Below are positions 46,204 to 57,536 of a stretch of 64,000 nucleotides of DNA, in pieces. A model generated the notes under the pieces. The model searched no databases. It was not told the origin of the DNA and saw only the letters and a program-made list of their open reading frames with translations. The DNA lies in assembly GCA_029582165.1 (NCBI GenBank), contig CM055885.1:10104729-10168728 (forward strand), given 5' to 3'. Both the position numbers and the translations under genes were made by a program. This DNA comes from Portulaca oleracea. Its lineage: Eukaryota; Streptophyta; Magnoliopsida; Caryophyllales; Portulacaceae. Position 1 is the first letter of the stretch, and each line of letters starts with the position of its first letter.

Positions 46204-46592
46204 TGATGTATGCAAGGTCGCTAAGATCAGAGTATTGACTTCACAGTATACCACATTAACATTCACAAACACAATTCTGGCCTCTCAACAGAGAATCAAG
46301 CACAAACACTCCAAAACAGACATCACGACATAAAATCAATTACAACCTCCTCCAAAACAGAGTACAAACACCAATGAACAAATGGATGAAATGGAAGATG
46401 ATGAAATGATGAACGGATGAACAAACTTACAATCAAACAGTAAATAGAGGATAGACTTGAGCTAGAGCAGATACAGATACACCACAACTAGAACATCAAG
46501 GGCAATGACTCAATGACCTCAATGGATATAAGCACACCACCATCGAAGCTACCAGCACCACAAAGATTGCCAAATCCTTGATATTGAAGTAG
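46204..46592 (-). repeat. 3' LTR of gypsy M, distal piece
   Basis: Matches 62356-62745. It is broken at TAG (46590-46592) by the CACTA element and resumes at 58833. Confidence 0.88.
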
Positions 46593-46604
46593 CACTACAA
46601 CAAA

Positions 46605-46760
46605 GATTATATTTTGTGGCAATTTATTAGTGGCAAATTTTAAATTGCTACAATATACAATAATATTGTTAAGCAATTGTAGCATATAAAATTTTGCCAC
46701 AAATGGGGAGTATATAGTAGCATGTTTTGAAATTGCCACAAAAAGCACATACTAATTTTT
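46605..46760 (+). repeat. Left subterminal repeats of CACTA element
   Basis: Copies of TTTGTGGCAA, TTGCTACAA and TTGCCACAAA in both orientations. In CACTA elements such subterminal motifs are the binding sites of the transposase. Confidence 0.8.
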
Positions 46761-46967
46761 AAAAAAATTGGGAATCTATAAATTTTAAAATTTTGACTAA
46801 AAATTTTAAATTCCCTCCATTAATTTTTTGCTTTATTTTAAAAGTAAGGAAGCCACAAAAATATGGGAAGTTTTCGTTTTCTCATTCTCCACTTTAATTT
46901 GATTGCAATTTGCCCTAAAGACTCCTACATTCAGTGACTCCCCAGTCATCACATCCCAGCGACCACC

Positions 46968-47129
46968 ATGACATTGGCACCACAGACCACTCTTGTACCA
47001 TGCAGTGACTCCCGCCGTCAGCCTTTTCTAGCCGTCGCCCGAGAGCCTTTTTCCAACAACAACCCACAGTCCCAACGACGACCGCTGCCTACCCACCGAA
47101 TGAATCCCACCACTATTGTCCAACGATGA
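46968..47129 (+). CDS. Short exon-like ORF inside CACTA element
   Basis: Fifty-three codons from ATG 46968, in a GC-richer pocket, with a splice-donor-like TTTGTAAGTC about 40 bases after the stop. The protein is rich in Pro, Arg, Thr and Asn and matches nothing I know. It could be the decayed first exon of an element gene or chance. Confidence 0.2.
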   Translation: MTLAPQTTLVPCSDSRRQPFLAVAREPFSNNNPQSQRRPLPTHRMNPTTIVQR

Positions 47130-48976
47130 CCATCGATCATCGATTGAATGATTCGAATTGCGATTTGTAAGTCACACTATAATTGTTTACTGAATTTATT
47201 GTTTTCTGTATTTTGAATTTACTACTCAAGAAGCAACTTATGACTTTGATTTGTGTGAACGAGACAATTATCCTTCATAGCGAACTCATTCCATGGACTA
47301 ATATCCCCATTCTTTAGCTATGACCTCCAAATACATACCGAACTAAGTCTGATTTTGGAAGTAGTTGACGAATTTTCTTATTATTTTGGCATTGTTGTTG
47401 TGGGTAAGTTCTCTCTGAATTGCATTGTGAATTTCGGCTTATTGAATCAACTTTTACTGTTATTGTTGGTTTACTAGTACGTATACTGGAATTTAATTTG
47501 TGGGTTTTAGAGAAAAAAGATTGCTTGAGAGAAGCTTATAGGGAAAATTTGTAGTTAAATTAAGGTGGAGAAAGAGATTATTAGATTCTAAGGGATGAAA
47601 TCAAGAGAACAGTTGTAGGAAATCAGTGAGTAATTTATGAGTTCGTAACTAATACTGGAATTTAACTTGTGGGTTCTTTCACAATCATCATTAGTATATG
47701 CATCAAACTACATTAAGAATTGCTTTAATGTGTCATTTGGAGTATATACGTTTTTACTTGACGCAATTTAGAAATTATAAATAAATATGAGGCTTGGATA
47801 GCAATAGATCGCTTTATTGTGTCACTCAAGAATTGTTTAATTTAAGTTTAGTTGTGTTTAGTGTTTGGTAAGCTCATATATGTCTTTTTATTCAGATAAT
47901 CCTGCAGTAGGAGAGGAAGATGCTGATCCAAAGCTACTTAGGTCATTTGACATGTAACTATTCCTAGACTAGACCTTGAACCATCATCTTTGACCCTTGC
48001 ATCAACTGACACAAAGCTAGAGAGGTGTGTTGCATCCCTACCTTGATTGTTATACCAGTGCTTTAGTTTTTGAAGGGGGATCTAGATGCATTCCTTGCTA
48101 TCTAGGATAGGAAGATGCTGACTCTGAAAAAGATGATTCAAGGTATATCAAGGGTATCTATGATTAGGAAATTGAATCAAAACAATAGGGATTGGAGCCA
48201 AGAAACCAGCTGGTAGACTAAAGCATTTAAAGTAAATTTGGTAAACTTGATCTTGCTTATTTATGTGGTCAAATTGACTAAAAGATCATACTAATATGAT
48301 GCAGAACTTCATTTTGTCTCTAGTTTGTTCAAGTCAGCCTAATGTGCTCAATTTAAACCTCATATATTCCTTTAGAGCGAAAAAATATGTAGTGTAAGAT
48401 TATGTGCATAAAAAAGCTATATGTGAAACTTACCAAATGACATGTTTGTGCTTTTTGTTGCCTCATTGTGTTTAGAGTGGGCAGAGTAGGCCCTGTGATT
48501 ATTCAACATGTGATATCCTAAAAAATTACTACATCATTTTCATACGAGCATATGAGCATTTCACCCCTTACAATAAAAGAAAAAAGAAAAGTTCAAAAAG
48601 ATCCACTTGCCTTATCTGTTCAAAGAATCTAACAATAAAGTGTCATAATTTGCAAATTTTGAAATATGGTCCTCTTTACATCCAAATCAACATTCTAATC
48701 TAATGTTGTTTTTTTTTTTTTTGGGTTGCAGTGTAGTCACGGACTTGTTGTAGAGAAAGACTCATTACATTAGTATAATGCACCAAAGTATATTATATTA
48801 TTGAAGGACTGGCTATTGTTATAAGAACAACGTTTGAACTTAAGGGAGAAGCCTGGTAGGTGTATTACTACTAAGAATATTATGTATTGACATTGTGGTT
48901 TTTCTATTTAGTTTAGTTGTGTTTTTGGATGTTTTTCTACTTATCTTTTCTTTGTTATGGGGTTTTAATTACAAAA
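47130..48976. other. AT-rich CACTA interior, no gene seen
   Basis: No ORF of useful length and no recognisable domain. Intron-like composition. Confidence 0.5.
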
Positions 48977-48981
48977 TCAAT

Positions 48982-49990
48982 TGTTAGAACCCCTCAAGGA
49001 CATTGATAGACTCAGACTCAAGGACCTTGACAACTAGATCAGTTTTGAATGAAAGTGAAAATTCGAATATCCAGAAAAGACATAATGCGCAAGGAAAGAA
49101 ATCTCAAGAAGGCAGAAGGACATTCACCCAAGGCATCATAAGGACGTTCGCCCAAGGCAGCATAAGGACGACGTTCACCCTATGCGAGAAGTTTTGAAAA
49201 GCGCAGTCGAAATAGGGAAGTTTTCTGGAAAATTAATATCCAATCTTTCTATCCATATTTCTAATCAGACTAATTGATTGCAACTTCTTTGATTTGTAGG
49301 AAACAATCAATCAAGAAATTGGAAGGAAGATAAGATTACAATTTCCGGAAATCTCATAAGAAGGAAAGAAGATCGGAGCAAGATTGGAAGGAAAGACAAT
49401 CACAAAGAAGGAAAAGATCAAGGAAGAATCAATCCCAACGTCTCTATTCTGCTAATATCAATACACTTATAAATAGAAGAATTGAAGATTGAAGAATTTA
49501 ACGATTCCAAGTGAAGTAATCGGGTGTTACCAAAACAGAGGGTGCTCTGTTTTGAGTTCTTTTCTTCGTATAGAAAAGTTGTATTTGGTGAGAAATTTGT
49601 GTTTGAGTGTAATCGATTCCTTAACGGAACTAGGATTTGATTGATACTCTTGTAATCGATTCCTAGAAGGACTTAGGATTGATTAGTGTTTACACCAAAT
49701 TTGTGGTTGGTGTGTGTTTCCCAGAAACTCTGTTGGAAGCTTGTTCGCTGTTCGCTGTAACCCTAAGGACGTTCACCTTAGGCAGTTGTTACATTCAAGC
49801 ATATATTGTTCCAACGAAATAAAGGAGGTTATTCTGTTATCTCTTATTGTCCTTTATTTCAGCTTACCTTGGTTTATCTTAAGTTGAATCTTAATCTGAA
49901 AAGATTAAGAAACCTTAACGTCCTTTAGCATTGAGTATTTGTGTAGAAATTTTTATAAACCTATTCACCCCGCCCTCTAGGGTTCTTTCA
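48982..49990 (+). mobile_element. Solo LTR, Copia type
   Basis: 1009 bp, starting TGTTAGAACCC and ending GGGTTCTTTCA, so the ends are near-perfect inverted repeats. It is flanked by the 5-bp duplication TCAAT (48977-48981, 49991-49995). No primer site follows, so the internal region was lost by LTR recombination. The U5 end TATTCACCCCGCCCTCTAGG resembles the Copia SIRE/Maximus type. A short repeat AAGGACGTTC-CC-AAGGCA occurs at 49118-49180 and again at 49763-49785. Confidence 0.85.
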
Positions 49991-50241
49991 TCAATGATGG
50001 GTTTTTCTTTTATGTTGGTTGATCAAAGAATTTTGAGTAATCTACTATAGATTGACTAATTGAGCTATGTCTACTTTTGATATCATCGTACTACGTACCT
50101 TGGATCACATACATTTCGGCTTGCCATCAAGTTTTTGGTGTTCTATGCCTCACCTCACCAGTTTGACGCCTAATAAATTAGGATAATTAGATTTTGTGTC
50201 TACGAAATGCTTAGTTTACCATTGCAATGAAATTGCCCTGT

Positions 50242-50646
50242 TAAGGGAATCCAACAAAAATCGAAATCAAAAACTATATCGCAAAACCACATAGACTGAA
50301 CAGGTAAAAGCAATTAACCATTTGGATTTTTCGAAAATTGCGGTTTAGGTTAGCAAATCGGTTTAAATAGTTTAGATTTGTTTTTTGCATTTTTGTGAAA
50401 AGGTTAACCGCGGTTAACCAAGTCTTGATTAATTTAGTAGCAAAATTTGAATTGGTTAACCGCGGTTAACCATAAACTGAACCCAAGAAACAGTTAACCA
50501 TGTAATCAATGTGGTTAACTGATGGTTTCGTTTTCTAGTTTCCAAAAGCGAATAACCGTAAATCGGTTAACCGCATTAAGCGGTTTAGGTTTAGGTTTAT
50601 AAATTTGTAAATCGTAAATGCGGTTAACAAATTTTGGACACCCCTG
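50242..50646. mobile_element. Possible hAT-like MITE
   Basis: The right end reads CAGGGGTGTCC inward on the minus strand, a typical hAT-type terminus. The left end (TAAGGGAATCC) is a poor match. The interior is built from TTAACC and GCGGTTTAGG motifs with two perfect palindromes. The flanking 8 bases are only loosely similar. Confidence 0.35.
50402..50471. repeat. Two perfect 18-bp palindromes
   Basis: GGTTAACCGCGGTTAACC occurs at 50402-50419 and again at 50454-50471. Confidence 0.85.
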
Positions 50647-50899
50647 GCCCCTATAAGTTTGTAACGTGAACAATGATTAACTAATTGAGTTTTCTAATCT
50701 ATGGATTGTTACAACAAGGTGGACCTTCTCAACATGTCCATCCCGCTTCATTGGGTTATGAGTTATGATCAACAATTTTAAAGGTAAGTTGACTATTTCT
50801 CCTTGAATAGATTTGTTTTCATTTATATTTAATTTGACTTCGATCGTGTAGCTCGTGACGTACTGTTGGTTGTAGCCGTTGAGTTTATCATTATGTTAG

Positions 50900-50900
<1 letters not shown>

Positions 50901-50946
<46 letters not shown>
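50901..50946. repeat. (ATT)n microsatellite
   Basis: About 15 uninterrupted ATT units. Confidence 0.95.
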
Positions 50947-51042
50947 AATATGTAAGACATTTTTTCCTAGGACACATCTATTTTCCCAAACTTTAGGGAA
51001 TATGTTTGTAGGAGGCATAAATTTGTCGGCAAATCAGAAAAT

Positions 51043-51162
51043 GACACGTGTCAAAATAATTTAAATTTATTTAGTTGTCACGTGTTAAATTAATTACGGA
51101 AGTCCATTTAATTAAATTTTAAATGGAAATATATCATGGCCAATAGCATCGCGACACGTGTC
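51043..51162 (+). promoter_or_regulatory. Cluster of G-box/ABRE motifs in LTR U3
   Basis: Three CACGTG cores within 120 bp, two in the palindrome GACACGTGTC. In plants ACGTGTC is the core of abscisic-acid response elements. In the 3' LTR the first is mutated to GATACGTGTC and the other two are intact. Confidence 0.55.
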
Positions 51163-51279
51163 AATTATGATGCAGAAAATCATAATTATTTCTTTATTTT
51201 AAATAAAGGGATAATTAATTAATTTGGGCCCAAGTCCAAAGCCGGCTCAAACCCTAGGCAACCCTAGGCCTCCAGAGCC

Positions 51280-51287
51280 TATAAATA
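51280..51287 (+). promoter_or_regulatory. TATA box of 5' LTR
   Basis: CCTATAAATAGGGG, followed by a C/T-rich start region. Confidence 0.65.
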
Positions 51288-51990
51288 GGGGTCTTCTCCC
51301 TCAATTTCAACACACACTGCAGTCTACCCCCGGCGACATTGGACATTCTGCACTCCAGAGGTTTCAGAAGATCAAGCAGCCAGCAGTCTCCAGCTACCAA
51401 GCGCCAAGGATCGAAGTCTGCAAAAGCTCAAGATCAAGTCTCCAAGCCTCTACCGCATCAAGATCAAGAACGGCTATAGAGTTCTTCGGCAAGACCTGCA
51501 AAGCCTTCAGAAGATCGAACTACAAGCGACCTCCCTGCTTCCAAGCGCCAAGGACTAACGTCGGCAAGTTCAACAACTTCTGTTCTTCACATCAAAGACT
51601 GCAGTCGTCTTCCTCCTCTGGTTCATCGATCGAGATCAAGCACTAAGCCCTCGCATCCAAGAACCAAGAGAACTACAACCAAAAGTCACCCTTCAAACGG
51701 TTAAACTTCGAGCAGACTCCAGCTACCAAGCACTAAGGGGATCAACGCTCAAGACCTTCAGCTCAAGAACTACGGCAAGAATTCTTCAGCTAAACCTCCA
51801 TTCGAGATCGTGGTTAAGCGCCCGCGCCCTCGGCTCACCCAAATTTCAGGAGATCGAATCAGAGGACTACCTTATTGTACTTAATATAGAGATTGTACCT
51901 ACATACATTCGAATATTAATACAAATTATATTTGTTTCTCATATTTCTTGTCTTTATTTATTTCAGGCTCGAAATTTGTGTTTACAAATT

Positions 51991-52008
51991 TGGCACGCCC
52001 AGTGAGAA
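51991..52008 (+). other. Primer binding site of gag-only element
   Basis: TGGCACGCCCAGTGAGAA, four bases after the LTR. TGGCACGCCCAGTGGGA-type sites are found in Tat/Retand-like elements. Confidence 0.65.
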
Positions 52009-53217
52009 TCTCTGCTAAACCTAAACCGAAAGGGGAGAAAGTCACTTCTCCAAAAGATGCTGAAAGGAAGCGCCCTACACTGAAGGAGCTTCAAGAAAAG
52101 AAGTACCCATTTCCAGACTCAGATTTGTCAGGAATGCTCGACAACCTGTTAGAGACAGGAGTCATCGAACTTCCACAACCAAAGAGGCCAGAAGAAGTGG
52201 GAAGAACTAATGATCCAAGGTATTGTCGCTACCATAGGGTAGTTAGTCACCCTCTTGAGAAATGCATCACGCTCAAGGAGCGGATCATGAGGCTAGCCGA
52301 GGAGGAAAAAATAATATTGGACTTGGATGATAACGTCGAAGCCAATTATGTTTCAGCACATCCAATTTCAGCTAGGAGAAACAAATTCTTGATGACTCAG
52401 TTTGGATGCCAAAAACAAGTTCCTCTTGCTGTGCCAGTCCAGGCCCCTCAAGATGCACATGAGCAAGAAGTAAAAGCTTTTGTTGACGATGGAAAATGGA
52501 TCTCGGGCACTCGAAGGAAGACTAGGGGGCAAAGGGAAGTCCAAACACCACTACCCCAAATGCATCAAAGGAGAAGGAACAATGCTCAACCTTCGATGGA
52601 GAGGAGGCTTGAAGTCATCAAGAAACAAGAAGTGGATTCAACTGAATGGCTTGAGCGAGGCCCTCGTGTTCCTGTCACACTGGAGAAATACTTTCCGAGG
52701 TACTTCTTCGGAGAAGATAACAATGTTGCAGCTGTGAACATGGTCTCATGCTTCGAGATCGAAGAAGTTGATAACGAAGGAATGGAGCATCAGCCTAAAT
52801 CAAAGCTCTCCGTGTTCTATAGGTTGGGATGGTCTGCTTCCCACAAAAAAAAAACTTCTGTCTTTGAGCGGATAGGGTATCGAGGAGAGCGCAAAGCCTC
52901 GGTCTTCAGTAGGATCAAGAATGGTTCGAAATCAAAGTCGTCTATATTTTCAAGAATCAAACAAATTGAAGAGGTGACAGGTTCACAACCTAGCCAGGAA
53001 AAGAGCTCTGCGTTCAGCCGCCTTGGGGGTCATTGATGAAGTTCAAAGCTCCATCCCATCTCACATGAAGCGTTGTTCAACATTGGAGGTCAAGATTGAA
53101 GGATCCCTTAGAGTGAAGAGACGCACTGTGATCTTCACCGTTCATCAAAGCGAAAACAATGACGACGAAGAACTTGAGCAAGATGAGACATTTTCTTCTT
53201 CTCATGTCAAAATCTAG
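52009..53217 (+). pseudogene. gag: gag C-terminal region with finger and SVF-R-LG repeats, frameshifted
   Basis: The open frame covers 52009-53036 (it formally extends back into the LTR). It contains TLKELQEKKYPFPDSDLSG, then the finger CRYHRVVSHPLEKC with TLKERIM. Then come five copies of an SVF-x-R-(L/I)-G-like motif (SVFYRLG, SVFERIG, SVFSRIK, SIFSRIK, SAFSRLG). The expected continuation SSIPSHMKR and RVKRRTVIFT lies in another frame up to 53217. A length change in the GGGGG run at 53025-53029 explains this. The N-terminal capsid half of gag is absent. Confidence 0.8.
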
Positions 53218-53479
53218 GAAAGTGAAGATGTAGCTCCCGAGCAATAGCCTAAACTGTTCACAAAAAAAAAAGATTTCATTTTTAGTTCATTTCAATTTCA
53301 TCATTGTAATACTCCTGGCCCACAAGAGTATAAACTGTGTACGGTTAAATTAATAAATAAAATTTTAATTTCTCCATCTTTAAATTTGAACTACGTTTGG
53401 CTTGATCCTTATAGCTATTCTATCCCTTAAGGTACGTAGGCAATTTTGGTCTAGACCCAAATACAGTCATACCCAAAGA

Positions 53480-54290
53480 AAAAAAAATCATCCCAGGTCA
53501 TCAAATTTTGATGACTTTCCTGGTCAACAAACTCCAAGACTTTCAAGTCAACAAACTTTGAGGACTTACAATTTAGCAAATTCAAGACTCACAAGTCAAA
53601 GTTCAAGACTTTCAAGTCAAAGACTCTCAAGTCGCCAAAGTTAAAGACTCCCAAGTCGAAATTGAAGACTTTCATGTCAAGGACTCCCAAGTCAATAAAA
53701 AAAAAGACTCTCAAGTCACCAGATTCACCGACTTCCAAGTCAACAAAATTTAAAGATTTCCAAGTAGAAAAAAAAAATCAAGACTTTCAAATCAATAAAT
53801 TTCAAGACTCTTAAGTCACCATCTCCCTTGACTACTAAGTCAACAACAAGACAAAGACTTCCAAGTTAGTCAAATCTCGCATCAACAAGTCTCCTGACTC
53901 CCAAGTCGATAAAATGAAGACCTACAAGTCAACCAAATTCAAATCAATAAAACACAAGGACTCACAAGTCAAGAAAAAAAATCATGACTCCCAAGTTAAT
54001 AAAGTTCGAGATTTCCATGTCAACAATGCATACGACTCCCAAGTCAGCAAATCCAAAGATTTTTAAGTCAACAAACTTCAAGACTCTTAAGTTATCAAAC
54101 CCACCGACTTCTAAGTCATCAAAAATTGAAGACGTCCAAGTCAATCAAATTCAAGACTACCAAGTCATCAAACTCAAATTTTAAAGACTTTTACGTCATC
54201 ACAATAAAGACTCTGAAGTCAAAAGTACAAGAAATAGACCGACTTCCAAGTCATTATGATTATAGGCTTTCAAGTCGCACTCTAGCTTGC
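53480..54290 (+). repeat. Tandem array of GACTT..AAGTC mini-palindromes
   Basis: About 30 irregular units, mostly 20-35 bp, of the type GACTTNCAAGTCAACAAA. Each has the short inverted repeat GACT(T)/(A)AGTC. The spacers are A-rich. Confidence 0.85.
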
Positions 54291-54689
54291 CAAGATATTC
54301 ATGTCAGTGGTTGGCTTCAAGTCCGCACCATCAATGAAATACTCAGGCTGACAACTTCCTTCAAGCATGCAATGTGGGGGCATCCTAACCGTGTTGGTTG
54401 AATTCTGCTCCAAGACAACGCCATCGTCCTTCAAATAAAGTCGCGCACTCCTTTGGCTAAGTAGTAGACTCTTTCAAGCTGGCGATATCGACGTCTCATT
54501 CAGGTCAATACTGGGGGCAAGCTAGCGGGCGATGTCCTTGTGACCTTCCATGACACTCACACCCAAGAAAATGTTTAGCTGACTTGTCATGGACCTTCAG
54601 AAGAAAGTCCGATGTCCCACCATGACTTGATAGAGAATTCAAGCCCTCTCTTCTCAACCTGTAGACGATGGAAAGTCCAGGAGGAGTAG

Positions 54690-55690
54690 CCCAGGAAAGC
54701 GGAGAAGACGACACAGTCGACCCAGACAGTCCTGAAGAGAGCAGTCTAGGACTACTCTGCGTCAGTAAGCTGAGGAGTGATCCACTCGCGGTGAGACGAT
54801 GACCATGTCGACCCAGACAGTCCTGAAGAGAGTAAGTCTATGACCACTCTACGTCAGTACGCTGAGGAGTGTTCCGGCGAAGTGATGACCCAGTCGACCC
54901 TGACTGTACTGTCGTTTTTAAGAGAGTTGTCCAGGACAACTCTACGCCAGCAACCAAGGGAGTAATCCACTTGTGGCCAAGCGATGACTCCGTCAACCCA
55001 GGTCAGTTCTGAAAAGAGACACCTCAAAGATGTCTAATACATCATAACGTCTCCGAGAAGTAAACACGATGACGGTTCTGTCGACCCAGGTCGGTTCTGA
55101 AAAGTGACACCTCAAAGATGTCTAATACATCAGAACGTCCCTGAGGAGTAAACACGATGACGGCTCTGTCGACCCAGGTCAGTTCTGAAAAGAGACACCT
55201 CAAAGATGTCAAATACATCAGAATGTCCTGGAGGAGTAAACACGATGACAGCTCTGTCGACCCAGGTCAGTTCTGAAAAGAGACACCTCAAAGATGTCTA
55301 ATACATCAGAACGTCCTCGAGGAGTAAACACGATGACAACTCTTTCGACCCAGGTCAGTTCTGAAGAGAGACACCTCAAAGATGTCTAATACATCAGAAC
55401 GTCCCTGAGGAGTAAATGCGATGGCGGCTCTGTCGACCCAGACAATTCTGAAGAGAGTAGTTTAGGACTACTCTACGTCAGTACGCTGAGGAGTAATCCA
55501 CGAAAGCAGAGATGGCGACACCGTCGACCCAGACAGTCCTGAAGGGAGTAGTTTAGGACTACTCTATGTCAGTACACTGAGGAGCAGCTCAAGGAAGCGA
55601 GATCGCGACACTGTCGACCCAGACAGTCCTGAAGAGAATAGTCTAAGACTATTCTACGTCAGGACGCTGAGGAGTAAGCAAGACTGTGAC
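54690..55690 (+). repeat. Tandem array, unit about 105-125 bp, each with a covarying hairpin
   Basis: About ten units share GTCGACCCAG-CAGT-CTGAA and GAGGAGTAA. After CTGAAGAG each has a stem-loop: AGAGTAGT/ACTACTCT (55455 region), AGAGTTGT/ACAACTCT (54923-54943), AGAATAGT/ACTATTCT (about 55631-55651) and an AGACA/TGTCT form in the five central units. The loop is about 5 bases. One early unit has a single mismatch and another keeps only 5 pairs. Confidence 0.85.
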
Positions 55691-55967
55691 GATGACGAAG
55701 GACAACTTCAAGCACACGAGAGCTCTCTGTACTGAAAACATGGCAAACAAAAATTGAATAAGAAAAAGAAAAGGTCATATTATATGAAAAAAAATAAAAA
55801 GAAGAAGAAAGAAAGAAAAAAAAAGATACTGTAAAACCTGTGAGTTTGCAGATTCAGAGAGAAGACGAGGCACAGCAGATGAATGGAAGAGGCGAGAATG
55901 GTGCGTTTATATAGTATCTGATTGGCCAAGTTTCAGGATACTACTAGAATTCTCAGTCGAGTCTCCA

Positions 55968-56037
55968 ACTCCATCTCCATCACCATCACCATCACCATCA
56001 CCATCACCATCTCCAACTCCAACTCCAACTCCAACTG
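55968..56037 (+). repeat. (CCATCA)n and (CCAACT)n microsatellite
   Basis: Hexamer repeats just upstream of the polypurine tract. Confidence 0.9.
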
Positions 56038-56174
56038 CCAAAAATTTATCCGACTAAATTTCTGATGAAATTTTTATCCAAACTGAAGAGTTGTGATAAA
56101 AAAAATTATAATCCTTAAATATTCGAGACTCAACCGCTTAAAACACTCAAAATTTATGTTCATGGCTGACTCTT

Positions 56175-56186
56175 GAAGGGGGCATC
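56175..56186 (+). other. Polypurine tract of gag-only element
   Basis: GAAGGGGGCATC directly before the 3' LTR. Confidence 0.8.
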
Positions 56187-57166
56187 TGTAGGAGACAAAA
56201 ATTTGTCAGCAAATCAGAAAATGATACGTGTCAAAATAATATAAATTTATTTAGCTGTCACGTGTTAAATTAATTACGGTGGTCCATTTAATTAAATTTT
56301 AAATGGAAATAGATCATGGCCAATAGCATCGCGACACGTGTCAATTATGATGCAAAAAATCATAATGATTTCTTTATTTTAAATAAAGGGATAATTAATT
56401 AGTTTGGGCCCAAGCCCAAAGCCGGCTCAAACCCTAGGTAACCCTAGGCCTCCAGAGCCTATAAATAGGGGTCTTCTCCCTCATTTTCAACACACACTAC
56501 AGTCTACCCCCGATGGCATTCGACATTCTGCACTCCAGAAGTTTCAGAAGATCAAGCGGCCAGCAATCTCTAGCTACCAAGCGCCAAGGATCGAAGTGTG
56601 CAAAAGCTCAAGATCAAGTCTCCAAGCCTCTACCGCATCAAGATCAAGAACGGCTACATAGTTCTTCGGCAAGACCTGCAAAGCCTTCAGAAGATCGAAC
56701 TACAAGCGACTTCCCAGCTTCCAAGCGCCAAGGACTAACGTCGGCTAGTTCAAGAACTTCTGTTCTTCACATCAAAGACTGCAGTCGTCTTCCTCCTCTG
56801 GTTCATTGATCGAGACCAAGCACTAAGCCCTCGCATCCAAGAACCAAGAGAACTACAACCAACAGTCAACCTTCAAACAATTAAACTTCGAGCAGACTCC
56901 AGCTACCAAGCACTAAGGGGATCAACGCTCAAGGCCTTCAGCTCAAGAACTACTGCAAGAATTCTTCAGCTAAACCTCCATTCGAGATCAAGATTAAGCG
57001 CCCGCGCCCTCGGCTCACCCAAATTTCAGGAGATCGAATCGGAGGACTACCTTATTGTACTTAATACAGAGATTGTACCTACATACATTCTAATATTAAT
57101 ACAAATTATATTTGTTTCTCATATTTCTTGTCTTTATTTATTTCAGGCTCGAAATTTGTGTTTACA
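56187..57166 (+). repeat. 3' LTR of gag-only Tat-type element
   Basis: 980 bp, TGTAGGAGAC to GTGTTTACA, followed by ATGTT. Same length as the 5' LTR. Confidence 0.92.
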
Positions 57167-57171
57167 ATGTT

Positions 57172-57532
57172 ATCAGACGTTTTTGCATTTTTCTTTTTAA
57201 GAATAATTTTAACAGTTTGGTTTCCTTTTGCAGTCAGATATAAACAGGGGATTCTTGCGAGATATGTAATATAAGCAATGTTGAAGTTGACAAATGCAAA
57301 GCTGATGGAGATCTCTTTGCATGAAGTGTTAGTTTAGGCTAAATGTAATGTTATTTTTATTTTTCTTAGTTAGTTTAGGATAATAGTACTTAACCTTACC
57401 AAACAAAATGAAAACAATTTCTATGTTTATTTCAGGTATTTGGGTAGATGGATATCATGCTTCATGAAATAAGTTTTTGTTTCAAGTTTACTATATGTTA
57501 TTAAAATTGTGTGTGTAATCATATAAATATAA

Positions 57533-57536
<4 letters not shown>
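57172..57536. other. AT-rich CACTA interior, no gene seen
   Basis: No ORF or motif recognised. Confidence 0.5.

Larger units (their letters stand above)
51007..51986 (+). repeat. 5' LTR of gag-only Tat-type element
   Basis: TGTAGGAGGC to GTGTTTACA. U3 holds GACACGTGTC (51043-51052), TCACGTG (51078) and GACACGTGTC (51153-51162), a CCAAT motif near 51139 and a TATA box at 51280. The transcribed part contains CAAGCGCCAAGGA repeats. Confidence 0.92.
51007..57166 (+). mobile_element. Gag-only Tat-type LTR element
   Basis: 6160 bp with two 980-bp LTRs and a perfect 5-bp duplication ATGTT (51002-51006, 57167-57171). The internal region has a Tat-type gag C-terminal coding region, two tandem-repeat arrays and a polypurine tract. 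No protease, reverse transcriptase or integrase is present. It therefore belongs to the non-autonomous, gag-carrying class. The LTRs differ by a few percent by eye. Confidence 0.92.

Noticed and set aside
51948..51990. ATG 51948 as the true gag start
   Set aside because: It lies in the LTR and the frame crosses the LTR end and primer site, so the opening is probably chance.
54690..55690. CRISPR-like regular repeat array
   Set aside because: Units are tandem with no unique spacers, the context is a plant LTR element, and no cas genes are present.
55968..56037. Array of CATCAC as a functional hairpin array
   Set aside because: A plain hexamer microsatellite without inverted repeats.
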